From contig NZ_BAAADB010000010.1 in assembly GCF_039522025.1 (NCBI RefSeq), positions 1 to 64,000 on the forward strand: a DNA stretch of 64,000 nt, read 5' to 3'. The position numbers were made by a program, and so were the translations under genes. Numbering within the stretch: the stretch's first letter is position 1; every line of letters begins with the position of its first letter. This DNA comes from Deinococcus depolymerans. GTDB lineage: Bacteria; Deinococcota; Deinococci; Deinococcales; Deinococcaceae. This document shows positions 10,819 through 21,333 of the stretch, in pieces. A model generated the notes under the pieces. That model had not been told where the DNA came from. It saw only the letters and a list, made by a program, of their open reading frames with translations, and ran no database searches.

Positions 10819-10824
10819 TAGGAT
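10819..10824 (+). promoter_or_regulatory. -10 box (TAGGAT), leaderless
   Basis: TAGGAT sits 6 bases before the GTG at 10831. Confidence 0.55.
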
Positions 10825-10830
10825 GTGCCT

Positions 10831-12681
10831 GTGACCGACGCTGCCCCCACCCGCGACGCCCCCGCCCAGAGCGGCATGACCGTCCCGCCGCCGTCGCGGC
10901 ACCCCTGGACGCCCGCCCTGCTGGGCCTGATCCTGCTGTCCCTGATCCCGGCGCTGCTGCTGGCCGCCGGGCGCGTGAACTACGAACGCAGCGAGAAGAC
11001 CGCCGCCCTGGTCATGGACTACCCGGCGGTCGTGTCGCAGGCCCACCGGTTCGGGCAGACCCCGCAGGCCCTGCTCGACCACTACCAGAAACTGGGCGTG
11101 AACAGCGTCGCCGTGTACGAGGACGTCGTGGGCAACCTGGTGCAGCGCGGCGAGGTGTACCAGCGCAGCGGCGCGGACCTGAAAGCCGACTTCCCGGACG
11201 CACCCGTCAACCCGCAGAGCATCTACCTGCGGTCCCTGACGCCCGGCGTGGCCGAGGCGCTGCCCGCCCGGTACACCATCCCCACCCGGCAGGTGCAGGC
11301 CGGCGGGTTCACCTGGACCGAGTGGCCCACCGACCCCACCTTCCTGCCCACCGGCCCGAACGCCGCGCTGATCAGCGAACTGAAGGCCAGGGGGTTCATG
11401 ATCGTGTACCGCCCCTACGCCGACGACGCCCTGCGCGACCCCGGCGCGGACTGGCCGGACGTGCCGTTCATCGCCTTCAACGGCGAGGAAATCATCGGGG
11501 CGCGCACGCCGGAGCTGCTGGAGAAGATCAACGAACGCATGGGCCGGCGCATTCCCGCGCTGATCGAGGCGACCCCGCAGCGCGGCCTGGACACCCTGAT
11601 CGCCACGCACGGCGCGGCCCGCACCTTCAGCGTGAACCCCGCCTGGCAGACGCGCCTGGACCCGATCACGCTGGCCAGCAAGTACAACCTCGCGGCCCGC
11701 GAACGCTCCATGCGCCTGCTGTACCTGCGTCCCTACCCCACCATCAACGAGACCGACGCGCTGCTCACGCGGACCGTCACGCTGCTGGGCAAGTCCGGCG
11801 TGAAGATCACCGAGCCGGTCATCACGCCCTTCACCGAGAACGTCACGCTGCGCGTCCTGAGCCTGATCGGGCCGCTCGCGGCGCTGCTGCTGCTGGGCCT
11901 GAGTTTCCCGCTGGTCCGCCTGGGCCTGCTGGTCGCCGCCGCGAGCGGCGCGCTGGCGCTGGGCCTCAACCGCTTCGATCCCTTCGCGGGCGGCGCGCTG
12001 ATCGCCGCCGTGACCTTCCCCGCACTGGGCCTGGTGCTGCGCCGCGCCCGCGTCACCGACTGGTTCATCGCGACCGGCCTGAGCCTGTGCGGCGTGCTGT
12101 TCGTCTCGGCGCTCGGCGCGAACCGCGACAGCGTGCTGGGCCTCGAACCGTTCCGGGGCGTGGGCCTGACCCTGGCGCTGCCACTGCTGCTGGTCGCCCT
12201 GAGCTTCCTGCCCCGCCAGGACCTGCGCCAGACCGCGCGGGACATCTACAACGCGCCCATCAAACTGGGTGACGTGGTCGTGATGGGCCTGGCGCTGGCC
12301 GTGTTCGCGCTGGTGTTCCTGCGGCGCGGCAACGCCACCGGTGCCAGCGTCAGCGACACCGAGGCGAAGATCCGTCAGGACCTGCAGGACAGCCTCGTGC
12401 GTCCGCGCTTCAAGGAGATGGCCGGGCACCCGCTGGGCCTCATCGGCCTGAGCGGCGCGCTGCCCGGCTACTTCGGCGCGATGCTGATCCTGGGCGGCGT
12501 GGTCGGCCAGGCCAGCATCCTGAACACCTTCTCGCACTTCCACACGCCGCTGCTGATCAGCGCCACCCGCTGCTTCCTGGGCCTGGGCGTCGGACTGATC
12601 GCCGGTCTGATCGGCATCTGGGTCGTCCGCACGGCGCTGCGCCTGTGGCACACGTACGGCACGCGACCGGTGAACGCATGA
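10831..12681 (+). CDS. DUF5693-family membrane protein
   Basis: 616 residues. A single membrane segment (about 26-46) is followed by a 300-residue extracytoplasmic domain and a C-terminal cluster of hydrophobic segments (for example LIGPLAALLLLGLSFPLVRLG). The architecture and linkage to csaB match the DUF5693 family. Its stop overlaps the csaB start (ATGA), so the two are coupled, which suggests a role in transport or modification of secondary cell-wall polymer for S-layer attachment. That role is inference; no catalytic motif is recognised. Confidence 0.75.
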   Translation: MTDAAPTRDAPAQSGMTVPPPSRHPWTPALLGLILLSLIPALLLAAGRVNYERSEKTAALVMDYPAVVSQAHRFGQTPQALLDHYQKLGVNSVAVYEDVVGNLVQRGEVYQRSGADLKADFPDAPVNPQSIYLRSLTPGVAEALPARYTIPTRQVQAGGFTWTEWPTDPTFLPTGPNAALISELKARGFMIVYRPYADDALRDPGADWPDVPFIAFNGEEIIGARTPELLEKINERMGRRIPALIEATPQRGLDTLIATHGAARTFSVNPAWQTRLDPITLASKYNLAARERSMRLLYLRPYPTINETDALLTRTVTLLGKSGVKITEPVITPFTENVTLRVLSLIGPLAALLLLGLSFPLVRLGLLVAAASGALALGLNRFDPFAGGALIAAVTFPALGLVLRRARVTDWFIATGLSLCGVLFVSALGANRDSVLGLEPFRGVGLTLALPLLLVALSFLPRQDLRQTARDIYNAPIKLGDVVVMGLALAVFALVFLRRGNATGASVSDTEAKIRQDLQDSLVRPRFKEMAGHPLGLIGLSGALPGYFGAMLILGGVVGQASILNTFSHFHTPLLISATRCFLGLGVGLIAGLIGIWVVRTALRLWHTYGTRPVNA

Positions 12682-13655
12682 CCCGCACCACCGTCACCGT
12701 CAGCGGCTACTACGGCTTCGGGAACACCGGCGACGAGGCCATCGCCCTGGCCATCACCCGCGAACTGCGCAAGTACAGCGCCGAGCCGCTGCTGCTGTCG
12801 AACACCCCCGCCGAGACCGCCCGCACCTACGGCTGCCTGAGCGCCGAACGCATGAAACCCGCCGCCGTGCTGGGCGCGCTGATGCGCTCGCGCGTGCTGC
12901 TGTCCGGCGGGGGCGGCCTGCTGCAGGACAAGACCAGCAGCCGCACCCTCACGTACTACCTGGCGATCATCCGCCTCGCGAAACTCATGGGCCGCCGCGT
13001 GGTCGTGTTCAACCAGAGCGTCGGCCCGCTGAGCGAACAGGGCGGCCGGCGCGTGGCCCGCGCGCTGCGCGGCGTGACCGTCATCGTGCGCGACCAGGGC
13101 AGCCTGGACACCCTGGGCAGCCTGGGCGTGCGCGCCGAACTGGGCGGCGACCCCGCCCTGCTGCTGAGTGCCGCGCCCGCCACCCGCGACCTGAAACGCG
13201 TGATCGTCGCCCCGCGCGGCGACGTGACCGACGCCACCGAGAAACTCAGGGACGTCATCCGCCGCCTGCAGGCCGAGGGCCGCCACGTCACCGCCCTGAG
13301 CTTCATGCCCGACCACGACGACGAGGCCGCCCACAGCCTCGGCGCGAACGACGTGATCAGCACCCGCGACCCGCAGGTCGCGCTGGACGCCATCGCCGCC
13401 AGCGGGTACGTGATCGGGGTGCGCCTGCACGCCGTGATCCTGGCCGCCGCGACCGGCACGCCCTTCACCGGCGTCGCCTACGACCCCAAGGTGCAGGGCT
13501 TCTGCGCCGACGCCGGCGCGCCCGCCCACCCCACCGACCTGAACGCCGAACAGGTGGCCGAGGAAGCCCTGCGGCGCGTCGTGCCCGACTGGAACGCCGT
13601 CGAGGACATGAAACTCAGGGCCGCGCAGAGCTTCGGCCGCGCCCTGAACCGCTAG
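12678..13655 (+). CDS. csaB: Polysaccharide pyruvyl transferase CsaB
   Basis: 325 residues of the PS_pyruv_trans family: N-terminal [19 protein letters not shown], central [14 protein letters not shown] and C-terminal [26 protein letters not shown]. CsaB adds a ketal-linked pyruvate from phosphoenolpyruvate to secondary cell-wall polysaccharide; pyruvylation is what SLH domains bind. Deinococcus carries SLH-type envelope proteins, so anchoring the surface layer is the likely purpose. The start is fixed by the ATGA overlap with the upstream gene. Confidence 0.93.
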   Translation: MTRTTVTVSGYYGFGNTGDEAIALAITRELRKYSAEPLLLSNTPAETARTYGCLSAERMKPAAVLGALMRSRVLLSGGGGLLQDKTSSRTLTYYLAIIRLAKLMGRRVVVFNQSVGPLSEQGGRRVARALRGVTVIVRDQGSLDTLGSLGVRAELGGDPALLLSAAPATRDLKRVIVAPRGDVTDATEKLRDVIRRLQAEGRHVTALSFMPDHDDEAAHSLGANDVISTRDPQVALDAIAASGYVIGVRLHAVILAAATGTPFTGVAYDPKVQGFCADAGAPAHPTDLNAEQVAEEALRRVVPDWNAVEDMKLRAAQSFGRALNR

Positions 13656-13659
13656 GCCC

Positions 13660-14454
13660 ATGATCCGCCCGGACTACCGCCCCCCCGACGGGCACCGCCG
13701 CCTGCTGCTGCACGTCGCCTGGGACGGCGCACCCTACGCCGGGTGGCAGTCCCAGCCCGCGCTGCCCAGCGTGCAGGACACCCTGCACGGCGCGCTGGCC
13801 CGGCTGGGCGGCGGGGAGTTCCGGCCGGTCGCGGCCGGCCGCACCGACGCCGGCGTGCACGCCGAGGCCATGCCCGCCCATGTGGACGTCCCGGACACCT
13901 TCCGGGTGCCCGCCCCGAAACTGGCCCGCGCCCTGAACGCCCACCTGCCCCCCACCGTGGCCGTCCTGCACGCCGCCGACGCGCCCGCCGGGTTCCACGC
14001 GCGGTTCTCGTGCACCGAGCGGCAGTACGTGTACCGCCTGCTGGTCCACCCGCAACGGCACCCGCACTGGCACGGCCGCGCCCTGCACGTCCCGCAACCC
14101 CCGGACCCGGACGCCATGAACGCCGCCGCCGCCACCCTGACCGGCACGCACGACTTCGCGGCGTTCGCCACCCAGGAGGACCGCCAGACCGTGCGCGAAC
14201 TGAGGCTGCTGCGCGTGCAGCCCGGCCCGCTGATCTGGGAAATCCATGTGCACGGCGAGAGCTTCCTGCGGCACATGGTGCGCGGACTGGTCGGCACGCT
14301 GCTGCTGGCCGGGCAGGGCCGCCTGAGCCCCACGCAGGCCGAGGGCATCCTGCACTCGCGGCAGCGGTCACAGGCGGGCGCAAACGTGCCCGCGCACGGC
14401 CTGTCCTTCACCGGCGCCCGCTATGAGGGCTTTCCGGAGATCGGGTCCGCATGA
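13660..14454 (+). CDS. truA: tRNA pseudouridine(38-40) synthase TruA
   Basis: 264 residues. It isomerises uridines 38-40 of the tRNA anticodon arm. The catalytic aspartate is D63 in [11 protein letters not shown]; the second-half motif [19 protein letters not shown] is also present. It lies 4 bases after csaB and overlaps the next gene by 4 bases (ATGA), so it is in the same transcription unit. Confidence 0.95.
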   Translation: MIRPDYRPPDGHRRLLLHVAWDGAPYAGWQSQPALPSVQDTLHGALARLGGGEFRPVAAGRTDAGVHAEAMPAHVDVPDTFRVPAPKLARALNAHLPPTVAVLHAADAPAGFHARFSCTERQYVYRLLVHPQRHPHWHGRALHVPQPPDPDAMNAAAATLTGTHDFAAFATQEDRQTVRELRLLRVQPGPLIWEIHVHGESFLRHMVRGLVGTLLLAGQGRLSPTQAEGILHSRQRSQAGANVPAHGLSFTGARYEGFPEIGSA

Positions 14455-15005
14455 CCCATGACCCGCACGCCTTCACCGGCCCGCGCCCCCCGCACGACGG
14501 CGGCCAGGGCACCGTGCGCGGCGGACTGGTCGGCTGCGGTCCCCTGAGCGCCGCGTGCCTGCTGCGGTGGCACGCCGCCCGGCTGGACCGGCCCCTGCCG
14601 CCGCGCGACGCCCTGGCCGCCGAACTGCTGACCGCCCAGCGGGCCTTCATCGTCCCCGCGACCGGCGGGCAACGCGCCGTGCTCCCGTGGGACTGGCTGA
14701 GCGGCACGAACGACTGGTTGCGCGCACAGGGCCTTCCGCTGCGGGCACGCGGCCTGTGGGGCGTGCGCCGGGCCGACGCGCTGGAACGCCACCTGCACCG
14801 CCTGTTCACCGCCGGGACGCCCGCCGTGGGCCTGGAATTCAGCCCGCGCCTCCAGCATTACGGCCTGCTGAGCGCCTACCAGCCCGGCCCCACCCTGCGC
14901 GCCACGCTGCTCGTGGACGGCAGCGACCTGCACCTCGCGCCCCGCGTCGGCGTGGGCGGCGTGTTCTGGATCGAGGAGGGTGGGCCTACCCGAGCCGGAC
15001 CCTGA
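14451..15005 (+). CDS. Hypothetical protein after truA
   Basis: 184 residues, not recognised. It is soluble, rich in Arg, Leu and Pro, with no signal peptide or membrane segment. The ATGA overlap with truA indicates coupled translation. Its 3' end runs 20 bases into the convergent P450 gene. Confidence 0.65.
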   Translation: MTHDPHAFTGPRPPHDGGQGTVRGGLVGCGPLSAACLLRWHAARLDRPLPPRDALAAELLTAQRAFIVPATGGQRAVLPWDWLSGTNDWLRAQGLPLRARGLWGVRRADALERHLHRLFTAGTPAVGLEFSPRLQHYGLLSAYQPGPTLRATLLVDGSDLHLAPRVGVGGVFWIEEGGPTRAGP

Positions 15006-16245
15006 GTTCCTGCGGGCCGCGCAGGACGAGGTTCGCCTTGAACGGGGGGTGGGGGTCGGTGACGGTCAGGTTCGGGAAGCGGCGGGCGAGCGCGGCGTAC
15101 ACTTCCGCGATTTCCAGGCGGGCCAGGGACGCGCCCAGGCAGTAGTGCGCGCCGGCGGCGAACGCGAGGTGCCGGGCACTGTTGGGGCGGTCCCAGTCGA
15201 GGCGGTCGGGGTCGGGGAACACGCCGGGGTCGCGGTTGGCGGCGGCCAGCAGGGTCTGAACGTGCGTGCCGGCGGGGAGGGTGAGGGGCTGGCCGTCCGC
15301 GCCGGTGGTGGTGAGGTCGCCGGCGAGGGTGCGCCCGTCGAGTTGCACGGGCGAGACGACGCGCAGCAGTTCGTCCGCGACGTTCGGGTGGTCGGGGCGG
15401 GCGACCAGGGCGGCCCACGCCTGGGGTTGCCGGGCGAGTTCCAGCAGGCCGCCGGGAATCAGGTTGCTGGTCGTCTCGTGCCCGGCGGCCAGCAGCAGCA
15501 CGGCGTTCGAGAGCAGTTCGTCGCTGCTCAGGCGTTCGCCGCCGTCCTGCGCGGCGGCCATGGCGCTCAGCAGGCCGGGTTGCGGCTGGGCGCGCAGTTC
15601 GTCGGCCAGGTCGCGGAAGTACGTGCGCATCTCGCTCGCGTCCGCCTCGATGCGGGCCAGGAGGTCCGGGTTGCCTTCCGCGCCGCCCAGCAGGTCCGCG
15701 ACGCTCTGGGTCCAGCGCATGAATTTCGCCTCGTCGTCGCCGCGCAGGCCCAGCATCCGCATGATCACGCGGGCTGGGAGCGGCGCGGCCAGTCCGGCGA
15801 CGAGGTCCACGTCCCGGTCGGTGGGCAGGGCGTCCAGCAGATCGTTCAGGACCGCCTGCACCAGTTCGCGCTGCGCCTCGACCACGCGCGGCGTGAAGGC
15901 CGCCTGCACCAGCCCGCGCAGGCGTGCGTGCGAGGGGCCGTTGTGGAACAGCATCATGGGTTGCAGCAGCCGGGTGCCCTGCGTGTCGGCCGGCATCTGC
16001 GAGATCACGGCCCCCGAACGGGCCAGCGGGGAGCGCAGCACGGCGCTGTTCACGGCGTGCGACGTCACGAAGGTCATGCCCCACTCCGGCACGGGCAGCA
16101 CCCCGGACGGGTTCAGGTCGCGCAGCGCCGCGTACGCCGGGTAAGGGTCCGGGATGGTCTGCGGGTACCACAGGGCCTGCACGGCCTCCTGCACGCGCTG
16201 CTGTTCGGGCGTGAACGCCACCTGGGTCGCCACCGGATTGGTCAT
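14986..16245 (-). CDS. Cytochrome P450
   Basis: 419 residues, a soluble bacterial class P450. Visible are the I-helix oxygen-activation motif AAGHETT, the K-helix ExxR (ELLR) and the heme-binding loop FAAGAHYCLGASLARLE with axial Cys369. No ferredoxin or reductase gene is adjacent. Deinococcus has a P450 (CYP287) that hydroxylates the carotenoid deinoxanthin; whether this is that enzyme cannot be told here. The ATG at 16245 was chosen because alignment begins there. The gene diverges from a regulator with a palindromic operator between them. Confidence 0.93.
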   Translation of the reverse strand: MTNPVATQVAFTPEQQRVQEAVQALWYPQTIPDPYPAYAALRDLNPSGVLPVPEWGMTFVTSHAVNSAVLRSPLARSGAVISQMPADTQGTRLLQPMMLFHNGPSHARLRGLVQAAFTPRVVEAQRELVQAVLNDLLDALPTDRDVDLVAGLAAPLPARVIMRMLGLRGDDEAKFMRWTQSVADLLGGAEGNPDLLARIEADASEMRTYFRDLADELRAQPQPGLLSAMAAAQDGGERLSSDELLSNAVLLLAAGHETTSNLIPGGLLELARQPQAWAALVARPDHPNVADELLRVVSPVQLDGRTLAGDLTTTGADGQPLTLPAGTHVQTLLAAANRDPGVFPDPDRLDWDRPNSARHLAFAAGAHYCLGASLARLEIAEVYAALARRFPNLTVTDPHPPFKANLVLRGPQELRVRLG

Positions 16246-16263
16246 GCCCCAGCGTGCGCCCCG

Positions 16264-16299
16264 GTCTACTCGACCCTCAAGCACCCGCGTCGAGTAGAC
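16264..16299. promoter_or_regulatory. Palindromic operator between P450 and regulator genes
   Basis: Perfect 11-bp inverted repeat GTCTACTCGAC (16264-16274) and GTCGAGTAGAC (16289-16299), spacer 14, centred about 36 bases from the P450 start and just upstream of the -10 box of the regulator. Likely bound by the divergently encoded winged-helix protein. Confidence 0.65.
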
Positions 16300-16315
16300 G
16301 TGGCCGCCACTGCGC

Positions 16316-16321
16316 TACGCT
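16316..16321 (+). promoter_or_regulatory. -10 box (TACGCT), leaderless
   Basis: TACGCT lies 6 bases before the ATG at 16328. Confidence 0.6.
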
Positions 16322-16327
16322 GCGGAC

Positions 16328-16975
16328 ATGCCGCGAGCCTGGACGCGCCTGGACGACCCGCACGCCGCCCGGCTGGCCCTGAACCCCGCGTACACCGACC
16401 TGCTGCGCCTCCTGATGACCCGCGAGTGGACGGCCGCCCCGCTGGCCGCCGCCGCCGGGCAACCCCTGAACGCCGCGCACCACCGTCTGGGCCGCCTGCT
16501 GGCCGCCGGACTGGTGCGCGTGACGCGCCTGGAACCCCGCCGGGGGCGCCCGCTGCGGCACTACCGGGCCGTCAGTGAGGCCCTGCTGATCCCGTACCAC
16601 CTGACGCGACTGGGCAGCCTGGAGGACCTGATCTCGCTGCACGAGGACACCTTCAGCGACCGGTTCCGGCACGCGGTCGTGCAGGCCGGGGTGCCGCTGG
16701 TCCGGCGTGAGGAGGACATCGCCGTGCGCCTGTACCGCCACGCGGGCGGCGTGGTCATGGACGTCACGCCCACCGCCGAGCATTTCGACCTGCGCGACCT
16801 GCTGCGCCCGGAAGCGCCCGCCCTGACCGTCGACTGGGGCGTGCTGCACCTGACCCGCGAGGACGCCAAGGCCCTGCAACGCGACCTGCACGACCTGATC
16901 GCCCGGTACGCGGGGCGGGGCGGCCCGCACCCGTACCTGTACCGCGTGAACCTCGCACCCGATCCCGGCGAGTAG
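16328..16975 (+). CDS. ArsR-like winged-helix transcriptional regulator
   Basis: 215 residues. An N-terminal winged-helix domain (about 14-85: YTDLLRLLMTREWTAAPLAA, then HHRLGRLLAAGLVRV) is followed by a C-terminal domain of unknown ligand. It starts 82 bases from the P450 gene on the opposite strand and the palindrome between them is its probable operator. The inducer is not evident. Confidence in regulation is moderate; the family assignment is by fold pattern. Confidence 0.78.
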   Translation: MPRAWTRLDDPHAARLALNPAYTDLLRLLMTREWTAAPLAAAAGQPLNAAHHRLGRLLAAGLVRVTRLEPRRGRPLRHYRAVSEALLIPYHLTRLGSLEDLISLHEDTFSDRFRHAVVQAGVPLVRREEDIAVRLYRHAGGVVMDVTPTAEHFDLRDLLRPEAPALTVDWGVLHLTREDAKALQRDLHDLIARYAGRGGPHPYLYRVNLAPDPGE

Positions 16976-16980
16976 AGAAT

Positions 16981-17036
16981 AGGGAGCAGGAGGTGGAGGC
17001 GGGGAGGCCGATCCACTTCCCACTCCCTGCTGCCCG
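16981..17036. terminator. Imperfect hairpin of G-rich short repeats between convergent genes
   Basis: AGGGAGCAGGAGGTGGA faces TCCACTTCCCACTCCCTG; the arms pair imperfectly. It separates the regulator and aguB and could end both transcripts. Confidence 0.35.
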
Positions 17037-17037
17037 C

Positions 17038-17928
<891 letters not shown>

Positions 17929-17935
17929 GCCCCCC

Positions 17936-17941
17936 ACGCTA
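17936..17941 (-). promoter_or_regulatory. -10 box (TAGCGT) of aguB
   Basis: Minus-strand TAGCGT, 7 bases before the ATG. Confidence 0.55.
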
Positions 17942-18041
17942 CCGGATGGGCCGGGTGAGGATGGTGCGCCCCGCCTTCAGGCAGCCATGACCGGCCCCGG
18001 TCTGGCTAGCCCCCGGCGCCGTCCGGGGCGCGGGCGGCCTT

Positions 18042-18047
18042 TAGAGT
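18042..18047 (+). promoter_or_regulatory. -10 box (TAGAGT) of thrC
   Basis: TAGAGT, 6 bases before the ATG at 18054. Confidence 0.55.
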
Positions 18048-18053
18048 GACCGT

Positions 18054-19499
18054 ATGAAGTACGTTTCCACGCGCGGCATGCAGGACCTGGGGAGCTTCTC
18101 GGACGTGCTGCTCTCGGGACTCGCCCCGGACGGCGGGCTGGCCATGCCCCAGCGCATTCCGACCTTCACGGCCGCGCAGATCGGAGCGTGGCGCGGCCTG
18201 GGTTACGCCGACCTGGCGTTCGAGGTCATGCGGCCCTTCATCAGCGACATTCCCGAGGATGACCTGCGCCGCCTGCTGCGCGCCACGTACACCGCAGAGG
18301 CGTTCCACAGCGAGGCGATCACGCCCCTGACCCCCCTGGGTGACGTGGGGCCGGACGGGGGCGGCCTGTTCCTGCTGGAACTGTCGAACGGCCCCTCGCT
18401 GGCGTTCAAGGACATGGCCATGCAGTTCCTGGGCCACGTGTTCGAGTACGTGCTGGAGGCGCGCGACGGGCGACTGAACATCCTGGGTGCCACCAGCGGC
18501 GACACCGGCTCGGCCGCCGAGTACGCCATGCTCGGCAAGGCCCGCGTGAACGTGTTCATGCTCTCCCCGCACGGCCGCATGAGCGCCTTCCAGCAGGCGC
18601 AGATGTTCAGCCTGCACGAGCCCAACATCTTCAACATCGCCCTGCAGGGCGTGTTCGACGACTGCCAGGACCTCGTGAAGGCCGTGAACGCCGACGCCGA
18701 CTTCAAGGCCCGCTATGAGATCGGGGCCGTGAACTCCATCAACTGGGCGCGGGTGCTGGCGCAGGCCGTGTACTACTTCCGCGCGTACCTGACCCTGAAC
18801 CTGCCCGACGGACAGGAGGCGGACTTCAGCGTGCCGTCCGGGAACTTCGGGAACGTGTTCGCCGGGTACCTCGCCCGCAGCATGGGCCTGCCCGTCGGGC
18901 AGCTGATCGTCGCCACGAACGAGAACGACGTCCTGAACGACTTCTTCACGGACGGCGTGTACCACGTCCGGCCCGCCGAGCGGGTCGCGGTCACCAGCAG
19001 CCCCAGCATGGACATCGGCAAGGCCAGCAACTTCGAACGCTACCTGTACCTGATCACGGGCCGCGACGCCCCGCAGACGCACGGCTGGTGGCAGGACGTC
19101 GGCGCGGGCCGCCCGGTGGACCTGCGCGGCACGCCCCACTGGGACGCCGTGCAGGCCAGCGGCCTGAAGTCCGGGCGCAGCACGCACGCCGACCGCCTGC
19201 ACACCATCCGCCGCGTGGACCGTGAGCACGGCCGCCTGATCGACCCGCACACCGCCGACGGCGTCCTCGTCGGCGAGCGCTACCGGCGCCCCGGCGTGCC
19301 CATGATCTGCCTGGAAACCGCGCTGCCCGCCAAGTTCGAGGAGACCGTGCAGGAGGCCGTGGGCCGCCTGCCCGAGCGCCCCGCGCGCTTCGAGGGCATC
19401 GAGCACGCCCCGAAGCACTTCGAGGTCCTGCCGAACGACGTGCAGACCCTCAAGGACTTCATCGCGGCGAACCTGACCGGAACGCGCACCACCGACTGA
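18054..19499 (+). CDS. thrC: Threonine synthase
   Basis: 481 residues, fold-type II PLP enzyme of the longer E. coli-like class, starting MKYVSTRGM. It converts O-phosphohomoserine to threonine. PLP binds K119 in SLAFKDMAMQ, and the phosphate-cup region LGATSGDTGSAAEYA and VPSGNFGNVFAGY are present. It appears monocistronic with a leaderless promoter. Confidence 0.96.
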   Translation: MKYVSTRGMQDLGSFSDVLLSGLAPDGGLAMPQRIPTFTAAQIGAWRGLGYADLAFEVMRPFISDIPEDDLRRLLRATYTAEAFHSEAITPLTPLGDVGPDGGGLFLLELSNGPSLAFKDMAMQFLGHVFEYVLEARDGRLNILGATSGDTGSAAEYAMLGKARVNVFMLSPHGRMSAFQQAQMFSLHEPNIFNIALQGVFDDCQDLVKAVNADADFKARYEIGAVNSINWARVLAQAVYYFRAYLTLNLPDGQEADFSVPSGNFGNVFAGYLARSMGLPVGQLIVATNENDVLNDFFTDGVYHVRPAERVAVTSSPSMDIGKASNFERYLYLITGRDAPQTHGWWQDVGAGRPVDLRGTPHWDAVQASGLKSGRSTHADRLHTIRRVDREHGRLIDPHTADGVLVGERYRRPGVPMICLETALPAKFEETVQEAVGRLPERPARFEGIEHAPKHFEVLPNDVQTLKDFIAANLTGTRTTD

Positions 19500-19522
19500 C
19501 CACCACCCCGCCTGCCCCGCCC

Positions 19523-19528
19523 TACACT
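19523..19528 (+). promoter_or_regulatory. -10 box (TACACT), leaderless
   Basis: TACACT, 7 bases before the GTG at 19536, which selects that GTG over the one at 19530. Confidence 0.6.
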
Positions 19529-19535
19529 GGTGTCC

Positions 19536-20537
19536 GTGGACCGCCGCCGCCTGTCCCTGCTGCTGGCCCTGATCGCGGGGCTGGTGCTGTTCGGCACGCT
19601 CGGGTACCGGGTGCTGGAAGGCTGGGGGTGGCTGGACTGCGTGTTCATGACGGTCATGACCCTCACCACCGTCGGGTACGGCTCGCCGGGTCCGCTCGGC
19701 ACGGACGGCAAGGTGTTCAGCACCCTGCTGATGCTGGTCGGGATCGGCCTGATGCTGTACCTGCTGACCCTGCTGGCCGAGACGGTCGTGCGCGGCCTGA
19801 CCGACCCACTGGCCGTGCGGCGGCGAAAGGAGCGCAAATTGATTCACCTGCGGGGACATACGGTGGTGTGCGGGTACGGGCAGGTGGGCGAGGCCGTGTG
19901 CGTCGCCCTGCGCGGCGCGCGGCGCGACGTGGTCGTGATCGATCACCGGCCCGAACACCTGGAGTGGGCCGAGGCCCAGGGCATTCACACGCTCGTCGGG
20001 GACGCCACCGACGAGGACGTGCTGCGCCGCGCCGGGGCCGAACGGGCCGAGTCGCTCGTCACGGTCATCAACAGTGATCCCAGCAACCTGTACGTGGTGC
20101 TGTCCGCCAAGGGCCTGAACCCGGCCCTGCGGGTGATCGCGCGCGCCAGTGACGAGAGCGCCGCGCAGAAGATGCGCCGCGCCGGAGCGGACGAGGTCGT
20201 CAACCCCTACCAGCTCAGCGGGAACCGCATCGCCGCCATGATGCTCGCCCCGCGCCTGAGCCGCCTGCTGAGCGGCGACGTGACCAGCGACCACTTCATC
20301 ATCCGCGAGATCGGCGTGCCCGACGCGCTGGTCGGGCAGACGGTCGAGGCGCTGGGCCGCGAGACGGGCGCGCTGATCGTGGCGATCTGGCGCGGCGGAC
20401 AACCCATCCGCTGCCGCGCCGGAGACGAACTGCAGGCCGACGACACCGTGCTGGTGGCCGGCGCCGCCGCCGAGGTGGACGCCGTCGAGGGCCGACGGGA
20501 CGGGCGGGAGGCCACGGCGCGAGTGCAGCCCACCTGA
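19536..20537 (+). CDS. Two-helix potassium channel with RCK (TrkA-N/TrkA-C) domains
   Basis: 333 residues, MthK/Kch-like. First membrane helix about 6-26, pore with selectivity filter TVGYG (45-49), second helix about 62-85. The cytoplasmic part has a TrkA-N Rossmann fold (VVCGYGQVGEAVCVAL) and a TrkA-C domain near the end. It would conduct K+ gated by a nucleotide or ion ligand on the RCK ring. Confidence 0.93.
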   Translation: MDRRRLSLLLALIAGLVLFGTLGYRVLEGWGWLDCVFMTVMTLTTVGYGSPGPLGTDGKVFSTLLMLVGIGLMLYLLTLLAETVVRGLTDPLAVRRRKERKLIHLRGHTVVCGYGQVGEAVCVALRGARRDVVVIDHRPEHLEWAEAQGIHTLVGDATDEDVLRRAGAERAESLVTVINSDPSNLYVVLSAKGLNPALRVIARASDESAAQKMRRAGADEVVNPYQLSGNRIAAMMLAPRLSRLLSGDVTSDHFIIREIGVPDALVGQTVEALGRETGALIVAIWRGGQPIRCRAGDELQADDTVLVAGAAAEVDAVEGRRDGREATARVQPT

Positions 20538-20561
20538 CCTTCCGGGTGGGGCGGCGGGTGC

Positions 20562-20567
20562 TAGCGT
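20562..20567 (+). promoter_or_regulatory. -10 box (TAGCGT), leaderless
   Basis: TAGCGT, 7 bases before the ATG at 20575. Confidence 0.55.
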
Positions 20568-20574
20568 GCCCGGC

Positions 20575-21252
20575 ATGACCGACCCCCAGACAGCCAGCAC
20601 CCAGGCCGCCGGTATCCAGCCCACCGACGTGTTCATCGACTTCCTGTGCCCCTACGCGTGGCGGGGCGTGGAACTGGCCGCCGCGCTGCGCGCAGAGGGC
20701 GAGGCGTTCACGCTGCGGCACTTCTCGCTGGTGCAGGGCAACCACGCTGACAACGCCGGGCAGGCGACCCCCGTGTGGTGGCTGACCGACCAGCCCGCCC
20801 ACGAGGGCAGCGAGTACCAGCGGGGCAGCCTCGCCGCGTTCCTGGCCGCGCAGGCCGCCGCCCGCCAGGGTGAGGACGCCGCCTGGAACTTCACGCTGGC
20901 GCTGTTCCGCGCCCGCCACGAACACGGCCAGCCGCTGAACGCCGACACCATCCAGGCCGCCGCCGCGCAGGCCGCGCTGGACCCGGAACGCCTCGCCGCC
21001 GACCTGAGCGACGACGCGGGCCTGCGCGCCGCGCTGCGCCGCGACCTGCAGGACGCCGCCGAGATCGGCGTGTTCGGCACGCCCACCTTCGTCCTCCCGA
21101 CCGGCGAGGCCGCGTACTACCGCTTCGAGAACCTCACCCGCGACCCCGCGCAGGCCCGCGCGTGGTGGGACCTGTACGTGACCGTCTTGCGCGACGGGGC
21201 GGGCGTGGCGACCATCAAACGCGCCCGGAACCGCCCCGCCCGCCGCGCCTGA
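20575..21252 (+). CDS. DsbA-family (FrnE-like) thioredoxin-fold protein
   Basis: 225 residues, cytoplasmic. DsbA-like thioredoxin fold with a helical insert: N-terminal DVFIDFLCPYAWRG, cis-Pro loop GVFGTPTFVL. The active site reads CPYA, so only one of the two usual Cys is present; a classic dithiol oxidoreductase activity is unlikely and a glutathione-S-transferase-like or monothiol reaction is possible. Confidence 0.85.
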   Translation: MTDPQTASTQAAGIQPTDVFIDFLCPYAWRGVELAAALRAEGEAFTLRHFSLVQGNHADNAGQATPVWWLTDQPAHEGSEYQRGSLAAFLAAQAAARQGEDAAWNFTLALFRARHEHGQPLNADTIQAAAAQAALDPERLAADLSDDAGLRAALRRDLQDAAEIGVFGTPTFVLPTGEAAYYRFENLTRDPAQARAWWDLYVTVLRDGAGVATIKRARNRPARRA

Positions 21253-21321
21253 AGCGGGGCAGGGGCCGCTGCGTGACCGGACGCCCAAGGGCCGCCCCAC
21301 CCGCCACCGGCCGCCCCTGCC

Positions 21322-21327
21322 TACGCT
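21322..21327 (+). promoter_or_regulatory. -10 box (TACGCT), leaderless
   Basis: TACGCT, 6 bases before the ATG at 21334. Confidence 0.6.
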
Positions 21328-21333
21328 CGGGGC

